From an uncultured Bacilli bacterium (lineage in GTDB: Bacteria > Bacillota_I > Bacilli_A > RF39 > UBA660), in NCBI GenBank assembly GCA_934141615.1, contig CAKPCM010000003.1, positions 1 to 46,857 of the forward strand: 46,857 bases of DNA, written 5' to 3'. Both the position numbers and the translations under genes were made by a program. The notes beneath the pieces were generated by a model. It ran no database searches. It was not told the DNA's origin and was given only the letters and a program-made list of their open reading frames with translations. This document shows, piece after piece, positions 24,458 through 33,028 of this stretch (the first letter of the stretch is position 1; each line of letters opens with the position of its first letter).

Positions 24458-24585
24458 TGCGTGTAGATGCATGGATGTGCGAGGTTGCTGATACACCCGG
24501 TTAAGTTGCTTTTATAACTTAAGGGAAATCAGGTAATTCGTTACGGAGCGAGTCTATACCAGATATAGGCGAAGGGAGGACAAGT
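24458..24585 (+). promoter_or_regulatory. Structured 5' leader of the S10 operon
   Basis: About 130 bases, much richer in G and C than the neighbouring spacers. CTGAT-ACA-CCC (24488-24498) can pair with GGG-AA-ATCAG (24523-24532) enclosing a second stem, TTAAGTT (24501-24507) with AACTTAA (24516-24522). The run GTGCGAGGTTGCTGATACAC and the end GGCGAAGGGAGGA resemble the leader found before rpsJ in many Firmicutes, which is thought to mediate feedback by a ribosomal protein, by analogy L4. The ligand is not established from sequence. Confidence 0.65.
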
Positions 24586-24589
24586 TAAT

Positions 24590-24892
24590 ATGTCAAACAA
24601 AATTCGAATCAGATTAAAAGCATATGAACATCGTTCTTTGGATTTAGCTGCAAGCAAAATCGTTGAAACGGTTAAACGCTTAGGTGGAAAGGTATCAGGT
24701 CCAGTACCATTACCTACTGAAATTCAAAAATATACGATTTTACGTGCTGTTCACAAATATAAAGATTCACGTGAACAATTCGAAATGCGTACGCATAAAA
24801 GATTAATCGACATCATAGAACCAAGTAAAGATGTAATTGATGCATTACAACATCTTGATTTACCAAGCGGTGTTGAAATCGAAATTAAGTAA
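24590..24892 (+). CDS. rpsJ: 30S ribosomal protein S10
   Basis: 100 residues, normal. It is part of the 30S head and, as NusE, of transcription antitermination complexes. The motif RIRLKAYEHRSLDLAASKIVE and the end LQHLDLPSGVEIEIK are typical. It is the first gene of the operon, with a GGGAGGA ribosome binding site that closes the structured leader. Codon choice changes here: CGT and CGC arginine codons become common, whereas the accessory genes use mostly AGA. Confidence 0.98.
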   Translation: MSNKIRIRLKAYEHRSLDLAASKIVETVKRLGGKVSGPVPLPTEIQKYTILRAVHKYKDSREQFEMRTHKRLIDIIEPSKDVIDALQHLDLPSGVEIEIK

Positions 24893-24909
24893 TTATATAG
24901 GAGGAAAAC

Positions 24910-25650
24910 ATGGAAAGAAAAGGAATCTTAGGTCGTAAGCTAGGTATGACTCAAGTTTTTGCAAAAAACGGAAAACTAATTCCTGTTACTGTAGTTGAAG
25001 TTGAACCAAACGTTGTTACTCAAATCAAAACGGTAGAAACTGATGGTTATGAAGCTATTCAATTAGGCTTTGATACAAAAAGAGAAAAACTAAGTAACAA
25101 AGCAGAAAAAGGTCATTTAGCAAAAGCTAATACTGCTCCTAAGCGCTTCTTAAAAGAGATTCGCGGAGTAGACGTTAGCAAATATCAACTAGGTCAAGAA
25201 CTTACTGTGGAAGTTTTTAAAGAAGGAGAAATGGTTGATGTAAGCGGAATCTCTAAAGGTAAAGGGTTCCAAGGTGTAATTAAACGTTACAACCAATCAA
25301 GAGGTCCAATGGGACACGGATCTCAATATCATAGAGGTGTTGGTTCTCTAGGAACAATGAGACCAATGCGTGTATTTAAAGGTAAGAAATTACCAGGACA
25401 TATGGGACACATTAGCGTAACAATGCAAAACTTAGAAGTTGTTGCAGTTATGAAAGATGAAAACGTAATCTTAATTAAAGGTAATGTTCCAGGTCCTAAA
25501 AAGTCTTTAGTTATCATCAAATCAGCTGTTAAAAAGCCAAACGTTAAAAATGACAAAATCGAGTTAGTGACTTATGCTAACGAAGAAGTTAAGGCTGAAG
25601 TAGAAGCTGCAAGTGATGATACAAATACATCACAAGAAACTAATGAATAA
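24910..25650 (+). CDS. rplC: 50S ribosomal protein L3
   Basis: 246 residues, longer than the usual 205-210 because of an acidic C-terminal tail (about 215-246, EEVKAEVEAASDDTN). The core is intact: GRKLGMTQVF at the start, then the glutamine/glycine loop RGPMGHGSQYHRGVGS that reaches the peptidyl transferase centre, and KLPGHMGH. L3 helps start 50S assembly. GGAGG precedes the ATG at 18 bases from rpsJ. Confidence 0.98.
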   Translation: MERKGILGRKLGMTQVFAKNGKLIPVTVVEVEPNVVTQIKTVETDGYEAIQLGFDTKREKLSNKAEKGHLAKANTAPKRFLKEIRGVDVSKYQLGQELTVEVFKEGEMVDVSGISKGKGFQGVIKRYNQSRGPMGHGSQYHRGVGSLGTMRPMRVFKGKKLPGHMGHISVTMQNLEVVAVMKDENVILIKGNVPGPKKSLVIIKSAVKKPNVKNDKIELVTYANEEVKAEVEAASDDTNTSQETNE

Positions 25651-25710
25651 TTAATTTAAAACATTAAAATGTAGATTTATTTAATACTTGTGATGAAAGG
25701 AGGAACTAAA

Positions 25711-26337
25711 ATGCCAAAAACAGCACTTTTAAGTTTAAAAGGTGAAAAAATTAAAGACATTAAATTAGATGATAACGTTTGGGGAATTACTCCAAATGAT
25801 CAAGTTGTTTATGAACACATAAATTTATTCATGGCAAACAGAAGACAAGGTACTCACGCTACTAAAACTCGTAGTGATGTATCAGGTGGAGGAAGAAAGC
25901 CATGGAGACAAAAAGGAACTGGTAATGCTCGTCAAGGATCTACCAGAGCACCACATTGGGTTGGTGGTGGAGTTGTATTTGGACCAAGTGCCAATAGAAA
26001 CTACACTAAAAAGATGAATAAGAAAGAACGTAAGTTAGCTCTTAAATCAGCTTTAACTTATAAAGCAAATGATAAAGACATTATCGTTGTTGACAAATTC
26101 GAAGCAGAAACAAATAAAACAAAAGATATGTTAAAGGTTTTAGAAGGTTTAAATGCTACTGGAAAAACTTTAATAGTTACAACAGAATTAACTGAAAACT
26201 TAATTTTAGCAACTAGAAACATAGCTGATGTTAAATTAGTTTTAGCAAACGAATTAAATACATACGACGTTTTATATGTAAATAAAATAATTATTACAGA
26301 AGACGCTGTAAAATACGTTGAGGAGGTGCTTAAGTAA
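25711..26337 (+). CDS. rplD: 50S ribosomal protein L4
   Basis: 208 residues. The internal extended loop that lines the exit tunnel is visible (RQGTHATKTRSDVSGGGRKPWRQKGTGNARQG in part at about 45-75). The start is ATG 25711, eight bases after AAAGGAGG; an in-frame ATG at 25690 lies upstream of that site. By analogy with other bacteria L4 may be the regulator acting on the operon leader. It overlaps rplW by one base. Confidence 0.98.
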   Translation: MPKTALLSLKGEKIKDIKLDDNVWGITPNDQVVYEHINLFMANRRQGTHATKTRSDVSGGGRKPWRQKGTGNARQGSTRAPHWVGGGVVFGPSANRNYTKKMNKKERKLALKSALTYKANDKDIIVVDKFEAETNKTKDMLKVLEGLNATGKTLIVTTELTENLILATRNIADVKLVLANELNTYDVLYVNKIIITEDAVKYVEEVLK

Positions 26338-26609
26338 TGAAAGATATAATTTTAGCACCAGTTGTTACAGAAAAAACAGCAGGAATTACTGCAGATGGTA
26401 ACAAAGTAGTATTTAAGGTTGCAAAGGATGCAAACAAAGTACAAATAAGACAAGCGGTTGAAGAAGCATTTAATGTTAAAGTATCAAACGTTAACACAGT
26501 AAATGTTAGACCAAAGAAAAAAAGAGTAGGACGCTATACTGGAGCTACTAAAGCTTATAAGAAAGCAATTATAACTTTAGCAGAAGGTAGCAAACTAGAT
26601 TTAAGCTAA
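26337..26609 (+). CDS. rplW: 50S ribosomal protein L23
   Basis: 90 residues, typical. It sits at the tunnel exit and is the docking site for trigger factor and SRP. The start APVVTEKTAGI and the RPKKKRVGRYTG loop match the family. Its ATG overlaps the rplD stop (TAATG), with GAGGAGGTG inside the end of rplD, so the pair is translationally coupled. Confidence 0.97.
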   Translation: MKDIILAPVVTEKTAGITADGNKVVFKVAKDANKVQIRQAVEEAFNVKVSNVNTVNVRPKKKRVGRYTGATKAYKKAIITLAEGSKLDLS

Positions 26610-26624
26610 TAAGGAGGAAATATA

Positions 26625-27452
26625 ATGCCAATTAAAAAGACAAAACCAACTACGCCTTCTAGAAGGCAAATGAGTTTTTTGGTTAGTGATGAAATAACTA
26701 AATCTACTCCTGAAAAAAGCTTAGTTGGTGAAAAGAGAAAAAGAAACGGTCATAATAATGTAGGTCGTATCACTGTAAGACATCGTGGTGGCGGTGCTCA
26801 AAGAAAGTATCGTATAATTGATTTCAAAAGAAATAAGTTTGACGTTACTGGTAAAGTTGCTGCTATTGAATACGATCCAAACAGAAGCGCTAACATAGCA
26901 TTAATCAATTATAGAGATGGAGAAAAAAGATACATAATTGCTCCTAAAGGATTAAAAGTTGGCGACATTATTGAAAGCGGAGAAAACGTTGATGTTAAAG
27001 TTGGTAACGCAATGCCAATTATGAACATACCAGTAGGTACTGTTATTCATAACATCGAAATGAGACCAGGAAAAGGAGCTCAAATTGCTCGTAGTGCAGG
27101 ATCTAGTGCACAAATCTTAGGTCGTGAAGAAAAATATGTATTAATAAGATTAAGAAGTGGTGAAACAAGAAAGATACTTGGAACTTGTATGGCTACAATA
27201 GGTGAAGTTGGTAATGCCGATTATGCTTTAGTTAATTTAGGTAAAGCAGGACGTACACGTCACATGGGTATTCGTCCAACTGTACGTGGTTCTGTTATGA
27301 ACCCTAACGATCACCCACATGGTGGTGGTGAAGGTAGAGCTCCAATCGGACGCAAACAACCTATGACACCTTGGGGTAAACCTGCTCTTGGTATGAAGAC
27401 TAGAAGAAATAAGAAAGCTTCTACTAAGTTAATAGTAAGCCGTAAAAAATAA
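26625..27452 (+). CDS. rplB: 50S ribosomal protein L2
   Basis: 275 residues, full length. A core 23S rRNA-binding protein needed for subunit association and peptidyl transfer. Motifs: RHRGGGAQRKYR, IEYDPNRSANIALI, and the conserved C-terminal HPHGGGEGRAPIGR with the histidine important for the peptidyl transferase centre. AAGGAGG ribosome binding site. Confidence 0.98.
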   Translation: MPIKKTKPTTPSRRQMSFLVSDEITKSTPEKSLVGEKRKRNGHNNVGRITVRHRGGGAQRKYRIIDFKRNKFDVTGKVAAIEYDPNRSANIALINYRDGEKRYIIAPKGLKVGDIIESGENVDVKVGNAMPIMNIPVGTVIHNIEMRPGKGAQIARSAGSSAQILGREEKYVLIRLRSGETRKILGTCMATIGEVGNADYALVNLGKAGRTRHMGIRPTVRGSVMNPNDHPHGGGEGRAPIGRKQPMTPWGKPALGMKTRRNKKASTKLIVSRKK

Positions 27453-27471
27453 TAGAAAGGAAGATATGTAG

Positions 27472-27741
27472 ATGGCAAGAAGCATTAAAAAAGGCCCTTA
27501 TGTATTCGGAAGATTACTTAAGAAGGTTCAAAAGTTAAACGAAGAAGGTAAAAAAGAAGTAATTAAAACTTGGTCACGCCGTTCAACAATATTCCCAGAT
27601 TTTATTGGTCACACTTTTGCGGTTCACAATGGTAAAGATTTCATTCCTGTTTATGTAACTGAAGATATGGTTGGACATAAACTTGGTGAATTCTCATTAA
27701 CTCGTAAATGTGGTGGACACGGCGAAAACAAGAAAAAGTAA
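27472..27741 (+). CDS. rpsS: 30S ribosomal protein S19
   Basis: 89 residues, typical. It forms part of the 30S head with S13. RSIKKGPYV, WSRRSTIFPDFIGHT and HKLGEFSLTR are diagnostic. It has AAAGGAAG upstream, 20 bases after rplB. Confidence 0.98.
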   Translation: MARSIKKGPYVFGRLLKKVQKLNEEGKKEVIKTWSRRSTIFPDFIGHTFAVHNGKDFIPVYVTEDMVGHKLGEFSLTRKCGGHGENKKK

Positions 27742-27763
27742 TAACTAGAAGGGAGATAACAAT

Positions 27764-28096
27764 ATGGAAGCGAAAGCAATTGCGAAGACAGTTCGTATTT
27801 CCGCTTTAAAATCTCGTTTAGTTATGAGGTTAATAAACGGAAAAGACGTAAGTGAAGCTATGGCTATTTTAAACAACATGAATAACAAAGCTGCACGCGT
27901 CATCAAAAAAGTTTTAACTTCAGCAGTAGCAAATGCTGAAAATAATCATAATCTTGATAAAGCTAAATTATATGTAAAAGAAGCTTATGTTAATGATGGT
28001 CCTGTACTTAAGAGATCAGTACCTGATTCAAGAGGAAGAATTGCTAAAAACGATCACCGTACAAGTCATGTAACAGTGGTTGTAGCAGAAAGATAA
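27764..28096 (+). CDS. rplV: 50S ribosomal protein L22
   Basis: 110 residues, typical. Its beta-hairpin extends into the exit tunnel; the family end sequence RGRIAKNDHRTSHVTVVV is intact with no macrolide-resistance-type deletion visible. AAGGGAGA ribosome binding site. Confidence 0.98.
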   Translation: MEAKAIAKTVRISALKSRLVMRLINGKDVSEAMAILNNMNNKAARVIKKVLTSAVANAENNHNLDKAKLYVKEAYVNDGPVLKRSVPDSRGRIAKNDHRTSHVTVVVAER

Positions 28097-28114
28097 TTAT
28101 AAGGAGGAAGACTA

Positions 28115-28792
28115 ATGGGTCAAAAAGTTAATCCTGCAGGTTTAAGACTTGGAATAAACAAGGATTGGACTGCTAAATGGTACGCACCAAGTAAAGATTT
28201 CTCTGCAACATTAGAAAATGACATGAAAATCCGTAACTTTTTAGATAAGAAGTTAAAGAATGCAGCAGTTTCTTCTGTAACTATTGAAAGAAGTAACAAG
28301 AAAACTGAAATTAAAATCAGTACTGCAAAACCAGGTGTTGTTATTGGACACGGTGGAGAAGAAATCGAAAAATTAAAGAAACAAATCAACAAATTAGTTG
28401 GTGAAGAAGTTCAAATTTCTATTATGGAAGTTAAGAACGCCGATATGGATGCTCAGTTAGTAGCTAACAACATTGCTAGCCAAATTGAAAACAGAGGTTC
28501 ATATCGTATGGCTCAAAAAAGAGCAATTAGAAATACAATGAGAGCTGGAGCAAAAGGAATTAAGACTTTATGTTCTGGACGTTTAAACGGAGCTGAAATA
28601 GCTCGTAGCGAAGGTTATAATGAAGGTACAACACCTTTACATACTTTAAGAGCTAACATTGATTACGCAACAGCAGAAGCTGATACAACTTATGGTAAGA
28701 TAGGTGTTAAAGTATGGATCTACAAGGGTGAAATACTTCCTTCAAAGAAAAAAACTGGAGGTGTTAAACATGTTGATGCCAAAAAGAACTAA
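28115..28792 (+). CDS. rpsC: 30S ribosomal protein S3
   Basis: 225 residues, typical. It lies at the mRNA entry site; the KH domain has VVIGHGGEEIEKLK and the C-terminal domain has GRLNGAEIARSE. AAGGAGG precedes the ATG. The 3' end overlaps rplP by 23 bases. Confidence 0.98.
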   Translation: MGQKVNPAGLRLGINKDWTAKWYAPSKDFSATLENDMKIRNFLDKKLKNAAVSSVTIERSNKKTEIKISTAKPGVVIGHGGEEIEKLKKQINKLVGEEVQISIMEVKNADMDAQLVANNIASQIENRGSYRMAQKRAIRNTMRAGAKGIKTLCSGRLNGAEIARSEGYNEGTTPLHTLRANIDYATAEADTTYGKIGVKVWIYKGEILPSKKKTGGVKHVDAKKN

Positions 28793-29201
28793 GTATCGTA
28801 AACCTCACAGAATTTATCACGAAGGAAAATCAAAAGGTAATACAAGCTTACACTTTGGTGAATATGGTTTAATGGCAAAAGAAGGAGCTTGGATCACTGC
28901 TCGTCAAATCGAAGCTGCCCGTGTTGCTATGACTCGTTATATGAAACGTGGTGGTAAAGTATTCGTTAATATATTCCCACACCTTTCATTAACAAAGAAA
29001 CCTTTAGAAACTCGTCAAGGTAAAGGTAAAGGTAATCCAGAAAGCTGGGTTGCAGTTGTAAAAGAAGGAAAAATTATGTTTGAAGTTTCAGGTGTAACTG
29101 AAGAAGTTGCTCGTGAAGCATTAAGACTTGCTATGCACAAGTTACCAATCAAATGTAAATTTGTAACTAAAGAAAATGGTGGTGAAAAAAATGAAGGTTA
29201 A
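28770..29201 (+). CDS. rplP: 50S ribosomal protein L16
   Basis: 143 residues, full length. It begins MLMPKRTKYRKPHR, the usual L16 start, and helps position A-site tRNA. ATG 28770 has GGAGGTG nine bases upstream inside rpsC, so it is translationally coupled. It overlaps rpmC by 11 bases. Confidence 0.98.
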   Translation: MLMPKRTKYRKPHRIYHEGKSKGNTSLHFGEYGLMAKEGAWITARQIEAARVAMTRYMKRGGKVFVNIFPHLSLTKKPLETRQGKGKGNPESWVAVVKEGKIMFEVSGVTEEVAREALRLAMHKLPIKCKFVTKENGGEKNEG

Positions 29202-29376
29202 GGAAATTAGAGAACTTACCACTGAACAAATCGAAGCTAAGATAGTAGAAGCAAAAGACGAAATATTTAAATTACGTATGCAGCAAGCTACTGGAAACTT
29301 AGAAAAACCTTCAAGAATACATGAATTAAGAAAGGACGTTGCTAGAATGAAGACTATTTTAGCAGAACGTCAATAA
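29191..29376 (+). CDS. rpmC: 50S ribosomal protein L29
   Basis: 61 residues, typical two-helix protein next to the tunnel exit. MKVKEIRELTTEQIEAK and the ARMKTILAERQ end are diagnostic. The start is ATG 29191, supported by GGTGGTG, not the upstream in-frame ATG at 29176, which lies within rplP coding sequence with no ribosome binding site. Confidence 0.95.
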   Translation: MKVKEIRELTTEQIEAKIVEAKDEIFKLRMQQATGNLEKPSRIHELRKDVARMKTILAERQ

Positions 29377-29393
29377 TTTAGGGAGGTTTACTT

Positions 29394-29651
29394 ATGGAAA
29401 AAACAAGACATGAAGTAGTTGGCAAAGTTGTAAGTGCTAAAAATGATAAAACAATTACAATTTTAGTTGAAACTTATAAAAAAGATCCAAAGTATGGTAA
29501 ACGTGTTAAATATTCTAAGAAATATACAGCACATGACGAAAATAACCAAGCTAAAGTTGGAGATATCGTTAGGGTTGTAGAAACCAAACCATTATCAAAA
29601 ACAAAGAGATTTAGTTTAGTGGAAATAGTAGAAGAAGCCGTAATTTTATAG
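29394..29651 (+). CDS. rpsQ: 30S ribosomal protein S17
   Basis: 85 residues, typical OB-fold 16S rRNA binder. GKVVSAKNDKTITILVE and YTAHDE, then VRVVETKPLSKTKRF are diagnostic. GGGAGG ribosome binding site. Confidence 0.98.
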   Translation: MEKTRHEVVGKVVSAKNDKTITILVETYKKDPKYGKRVKYSKKYTAHDENNQAKVGDIVRVVETKPLSKTKRFSLVEIVEEAVIL

Positions 29652-29681
29652 GCGCTTTACAATTAAGAAGGAGGATTCGTT

Positions 29682-30050
29682 ATGATTCAACAACAAAGTC
29701 GTTTAAAAGTTGCTGATAATTCTGGTGCTCGTGAACTAATGGTTATTAGAGTCTTGGGTGGTAGTAAAAGAAAAACCGGAAACATTGGTGACATCGTAGT
29801 TGGAACAGTAAAAAAAGCAACTCCAAATGGTAACATATCAAGCGGTAAAGTCGTAAAAGCGGTTATCGTTAGAAGTAAGTTTGGAATGCGTAGAGATGAT
29901 GGTTCTTACATTAAATTCGATGATAATGCATGCGTTATTATTAAAGATGATAAGACACCAGTTGGAACAAGAGTTTTAGGTCCAGTAGCACGCGAATTAC
30001 GTGATAAAGATTTCATGAAAATTGTATCGTTAGCAAAAGAAGTGTTATAG
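29682..30050 (+). CDS. rplN: 50S ribosomal protein L14
   Basis: 122 residues, typical. It contacts 16S rRNA at an intersubunit bridge. MIQQQSRLKVADNSGARELM and GTRVLGPVARELR are diagnostic. AGGAGGA ribosome binding site. Confidence 0.98.
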   Translation: MIQQQSRLKVADNSGARELMVIRVLGGSKRKTGNIGDIVVGTVKKATPNGNISSGKVVKAVIVRSKFGMRRDDGSYIKFDDNACVIIKDDKTPVGTRVLGPVARELRDKDFMKIVSLAKEVL

Positions 30051-30071
30051 GCCTTTTAAGGAGGAAAAATC

Positions 30072-30377
30072 ATGAATTTAAAAGTTGGAGATAAAGTAAT
30101 TGTTATTGCTGGTAAAGATAAAGGTAAAGAAGGAAAAATCATCGCTAAGAAAAGTGAAAAGGTTTTTGTTGAAGGCGTTAATATGGTAAAAAAACACGTT
30201 AAGCCAAACGGACAAGACCAAAACGGTGGAATTATAGATAAGGAAGCAGCTATTCACGTATCTAACGTAATGATGATTGATCCTAAAACCAAAAAACGTA
30301 CTAGAATAGCAAAAGAACTAGATAAAGACGGAAAAAAAGTTAGAATTTCTAGCAAGTCAAAATCTAAATTAGACTAA
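30072..30377 (+). CDS. rplX: 50S ribosomal protein L24
   Basis: 101 residues, typical assembly initiator with a KOW motif (KVGDKVIVIAGKDKGKEGKI). NMVKKHVKPN follows. AAGGAGG ribosome binding site. Confidence 0.98.
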   Translation: MNLKVGDKVIVIAGKDKGKEGKIIAKKSEKVFVEGVNMVKKHVKPNGQDQNGGIIDKEAAIHVSNVMMIDPKTKKRTRIAKELDKDGKKVRISSKSKSKLD

Positions 30378-30391
30378 TAAGGAGGGTAACT

Positions 30392-30931
30392 ATGAACAGT
30401 TTAAAAGAAAAATATACTAAGGAAATTATTCCTGAACTTGAAAAGAAACATAATTATACTACTGTCATGGCTGTACCAAAGCTAGAAAAGATCGTAGTTA
30501 ATATGGGAGTTGGCGATGCAACTACTAATAGCAAACTTTTAGATGTTGCAGTAAGCGAACTTGAAAAAATAACAGGGCAACAACCAGTTATTACAAGAGC
30601 AAAAAAATCAATTGCTGGTTTCAAATTAAGAGAAGGACAAGCAATTGGATGTAAGGTTACACTTCGTGGAGAAACTATGTATACTTTCCTAGAAAAGCTA
30701 GTTAAAATCGTGTTACCACGTGTACGTGATTTTAGAGGTATATCAAATAAAGCATTTGATGGAAGAGGAAATTATACTTTAGGAATTAAAGAACAAACAA
30801 TATTCCCAGAAATAGTTTATGACGAAGTTGTAAAAGTACGTGGAATGGACATTGTTTTTGTTACAACTGCAAAAACTAATGAAGAAGCATTAGACTTATT
30901 AAAAGGATTCGGTTTACCTTTTAAGAAGTAA
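30392..30931 (+). CDS. rplE: 50S ribosomal protein L5
   Basis: 179 residues, typical 5S rRNA-binding protein. VVNMGVGDA, the central ITGQQPVITRAKKSIAGFKLR and the DFRGISNKAFDGRGNY stretch are diagnostic. AAGGAGGG ribosome binding site. Confidence 0.98.
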   Translation: MNSLKEKYTKEIIPELEKKHNYTTVMAVPKLEKIVVNMGVGDATTNSKLLDVAVSELEKITGQQPVITRAKKSIAGFKLREGQAIGCKVTLRGETMYTFLEKLVKIVLPRVRDFRGISNKAFDGRGNYTLGIKEQTIFPEIVYDEVVKVRGMDIVFVTTAKTNEEALDLLKGFGLPFKK

Positions 30932-30949
30932 GCAAATGGGAGGAAATAA

Positions 30950-31135
30950 ATGGCAAAGAAAAGTATGGTCGTAAAACAAAGAAGACCAAAGAAATTTAAA
31001 GTACAAGAATACACTCGTTGCAACAGATGCGGTCGTCCACATTCAGTAATGAAAAAGTTTGGTATCTGCCGTATTTGCTTTAGAGAACTAGCATATAAAG
31101 GTGAAATTCCTGGTGTTAGAAAGTCAAGTTGGTAA
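30950..31135 (+). CDS. rpsZ: 30S ribosomal protein S14, zinc-binding short type
   Basis: 61 residues, the C+ form with four zinc cysteines (CNRCGRP and CRICFRE). This short zinc form is the usual primary S14 in Bacillota. GGGAGG ribosome binding site. Confidence 0.97.
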   Translation: MAKKSMVVKQRRPKKFKVQEYTRCNRCGRPHSVMKKFGICRICFRELAYKGEIPGVRKSSW

Positions 31136-31162
31136 GAGTAAAAATATAAAAGGAGGATTCAT

Positions 31163-31561
31163 ATGTCAGTAACAGATCCAATCGCAGATTTACTTACACG
31201 TATGCGTAATGCAAATCAAATGCGTTATAATGAAGTTGTAGTTCCTTCATCAAAGCTTAAACTAGAAATAGTTAAGATTTTAAAAGCTGAAGGATATATA
31301 ACTGACTACAAAGTAGAAAAAGGTCAAGTACAAGATAACATTGTTATTACTTTAAAATATGGAAAAAACAAAGAAAGAGTAATTTCTGGTTTAAAGAGAA
31401 TATCAAAACCAGGTTTACGTGTGTATGCTAAGGCTGAAGAAATTCCAACTGTATTAAACGGACTTGGAATCTCAATCGTATCAACATCAAAGGGAATCAT
31501 GACTGGTAAAGAAGCTAGAAAAGAAAACCTTGGTGGAGAAGTATTAGCATACGTATGGTAA
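31163..31561 (+). CDS. rpsH: 30S ribosomal protein S8
   Basis: 132 residues, typical. It binds central 16S rRNA and in E. coli represses the spc operon. DPIADLLTRMRNAN and STSKGIMTGKEARKENLGGE are diagnostic. AAGGAGGA ribosome binding site. Confidence 0.98.
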   Translation: MSVTDPIADLLTRMRNANQMRYNEVVVPSSKLKLEIVKILKAEGYITDYKVEKGQVQDNIVITLKYGKNKERVISGLKRISKPGLRVYAKAEEIPTVLNGLGISIVSTSKGIMTGKEARKENLGGEVLAYVW

Positions 31562-31582
31562 TTCATAAGGAGGAACTTAAAG

Positions 31583-32122
31583 ATGAGTCGTATCGGAAAT
31601 AGAGAATTAACAGTACCTGAAAACGTAACTGTTACAAACGAAAATGGATGCATCACTGTAAAGGGACCTAAAGGTGAATTATCATTAACATTAAATCCAA
31701 ACATAGATGTTAAAGTAGAAGATAACAAAGTTAAGGTTACAAGAAACAGTGAAATTAAAACAACAAAACAAATGCATGGTACAACAAATGCTTTAATCAA
31801 GAATATGATTATTGGTGTATCAGAAGGTTATGAAAAAGGCCTAGAAATAATTGGTGTTGGTTATAGATTTAATCCAAAAGGAAAAGTTCTAGAAATAAAC
31901 GCTGGTTATTCACACAAAATTGAATTAGAAGTACCTGCTGGACTTGAAGTTTCAGCTGTAAGTGCAACTGAAATAACAGTTAAAGGTATTGATAAAGAAG
32001 CAGTTGGTAAATTTGCTGCAGAAATAAGAGAAGTTAGAAAACCAGAACCATATAAAGGTAAAGGTATTCGTTACAAAGGTGAACATGTTCGCCGTAAAGA
32101 AGGTAAAAAGGCTTCTAAATAA
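31583..32122 (+). CDS. rplF: 50S ribosomal protein L6
   Basis: 179 residues, typical two-domain protein near the factor-binding site. MSRIGNRELTVPENV, VKGPKGELS and the end KPEPYKGKGIRYKGEHVRRKEGKKA are family hallmarks. AAGGAGG ribosome binding site. Confidence 0.98.
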   Translation: MSRIGNRELTVPENVTVTNENGCITVKGPKGELSLTLNPNIDVKVEDNKVKVTRNSEIKTTKQMHGTTNALIKNMIIGVSEGYEKGLEIIGVGYRFNPKGKVLEINAGYSHKIELEVPAGLEVSAVSATEITVKGIDKEAVGKFAAEIREVRKPEPYKGKGIRYKGEHVRRKEGKKASK

Positions 32123-32143
32123 TAGGAAAGGGAGATTATTACA

Positions 32144-32506
32144 ATGATAAACAAGACATCACGTAATGAAGCTCGTAAAGCTAGACATGCTAGAATAAGA
32201 AACAAGGTAAGCGGAACTAGCGAGTTACCAAGATTATGCGTATTTAGATCATTAAAGAATATTAGTGCTCAAATAATTGATGATGAAAAAGGAGTTACTT
32301 TAGTAAGTGCTTCATCATTAGATAAAGATTTAAACATCAAGAATGGTGGTAACATAGAAGCAAGTAAGCTTGTAGGAGCTTTGGTTGCAAAGAAAGCAAA
32401 GAAAGCAAAAATAGAAAAAGTAGTATTCGATAGAGGTGGCTACTTATATCATGGACGTGTTAAGGCATTAGCAGATGCAGCACGTGAAAATGGATTAGAA
32501 TTCTAA
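32144..32506 (+). CDS. rplR: 50S ribosomal protein L18
   Basis: 120 residues, typical 5S rRNA binder. RHARIRNKVSGTSELPRLCVFRS and FDRGGYLYHGRVKALADAARE are diagnostic. GGGAGA ribosome binding site. Confidence 0.98.
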   Translation: MINKTSRNEARKARHARIRNKVSGTSELPRLCVFRSLKNISAQIIDDEKGVTLVSASSLDKDLNIKNGGNIEASKLVGALVAKKAKKAKIEKVVFDRGGYLYHGRVKALADAARENGLEF

Positions 32507-32518
32507 AGGAGGGTAACG

Positions 32519-33028
32519 ATGGAAAGAAGAAATAGCAAACCACGTGAAAAAGAATATAACGAAACAGTTATTTCTGTAAATCGTGTTACAAAAGTTACCA
32601 AAGGTGGACGTCGTCTTCGTTTTGCAGCAACTGTTGCAGTTGGAGATGGAAAAGGTAAAGTTGGCCTTGGAACTGGTAAAGCAAATGAAGTTCAAGACGC
32701 TATCAAAAAAGCAGTTCAAGATGCAACTAACAGAATCATTAAGGTTGACTTAGTTGAAGATAGAACAGTATCTCATGATGCTATTGGTACAGCTGGAGCA
32801 GCAAAAGTTTTAATTAAACCTGCTAAAGCCGGTACTGGTATAATAGCTGGTGGTTCAGTTCGTGCAATCTTAGAATTAGCTGGTGTTAAAGACATCATTT
32901 CAAAATCACTTGGATCAAATACAAAATTAAATACCGCAAGAGCATGCATTGAAGCATTAAAGAGCCAAAAATCAGCAGAACATATTGCTGAATTAAGAGG
33001 AAAATCTGTAGAGGAGATTTTAGGATAA
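32519..33028 (+). CDS. rpsE: 30S ribosomal protein S5
   Basis: 169 residues, typical. It lies near the mRNA entry and affects decoding accuracy. RVTKVTKGGRRLRFAATVAVGDG and GLGTGKANEV are diagnostic. AGGAGGG ribosome binding site. It is followed directly by rplO with a one-base overlap; the rpmD (L30) gene that usually sits between them is missing. Confidence 0.98.
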   Translation: MERRNSKPREKEYNETVISVNRVTKVTKGGRRLRFAATVAVGDGKGKVGLGTGKANEVQDAIKKAVQDATNRIIKVDLVEDRTVSHDAIGTAGAAKVLIKPAKAGTGIIAGGSVRAILELAGVKDIISKSLGSNTKLNTARACIEALKSQKSAEHIAELRGKSVEEILG

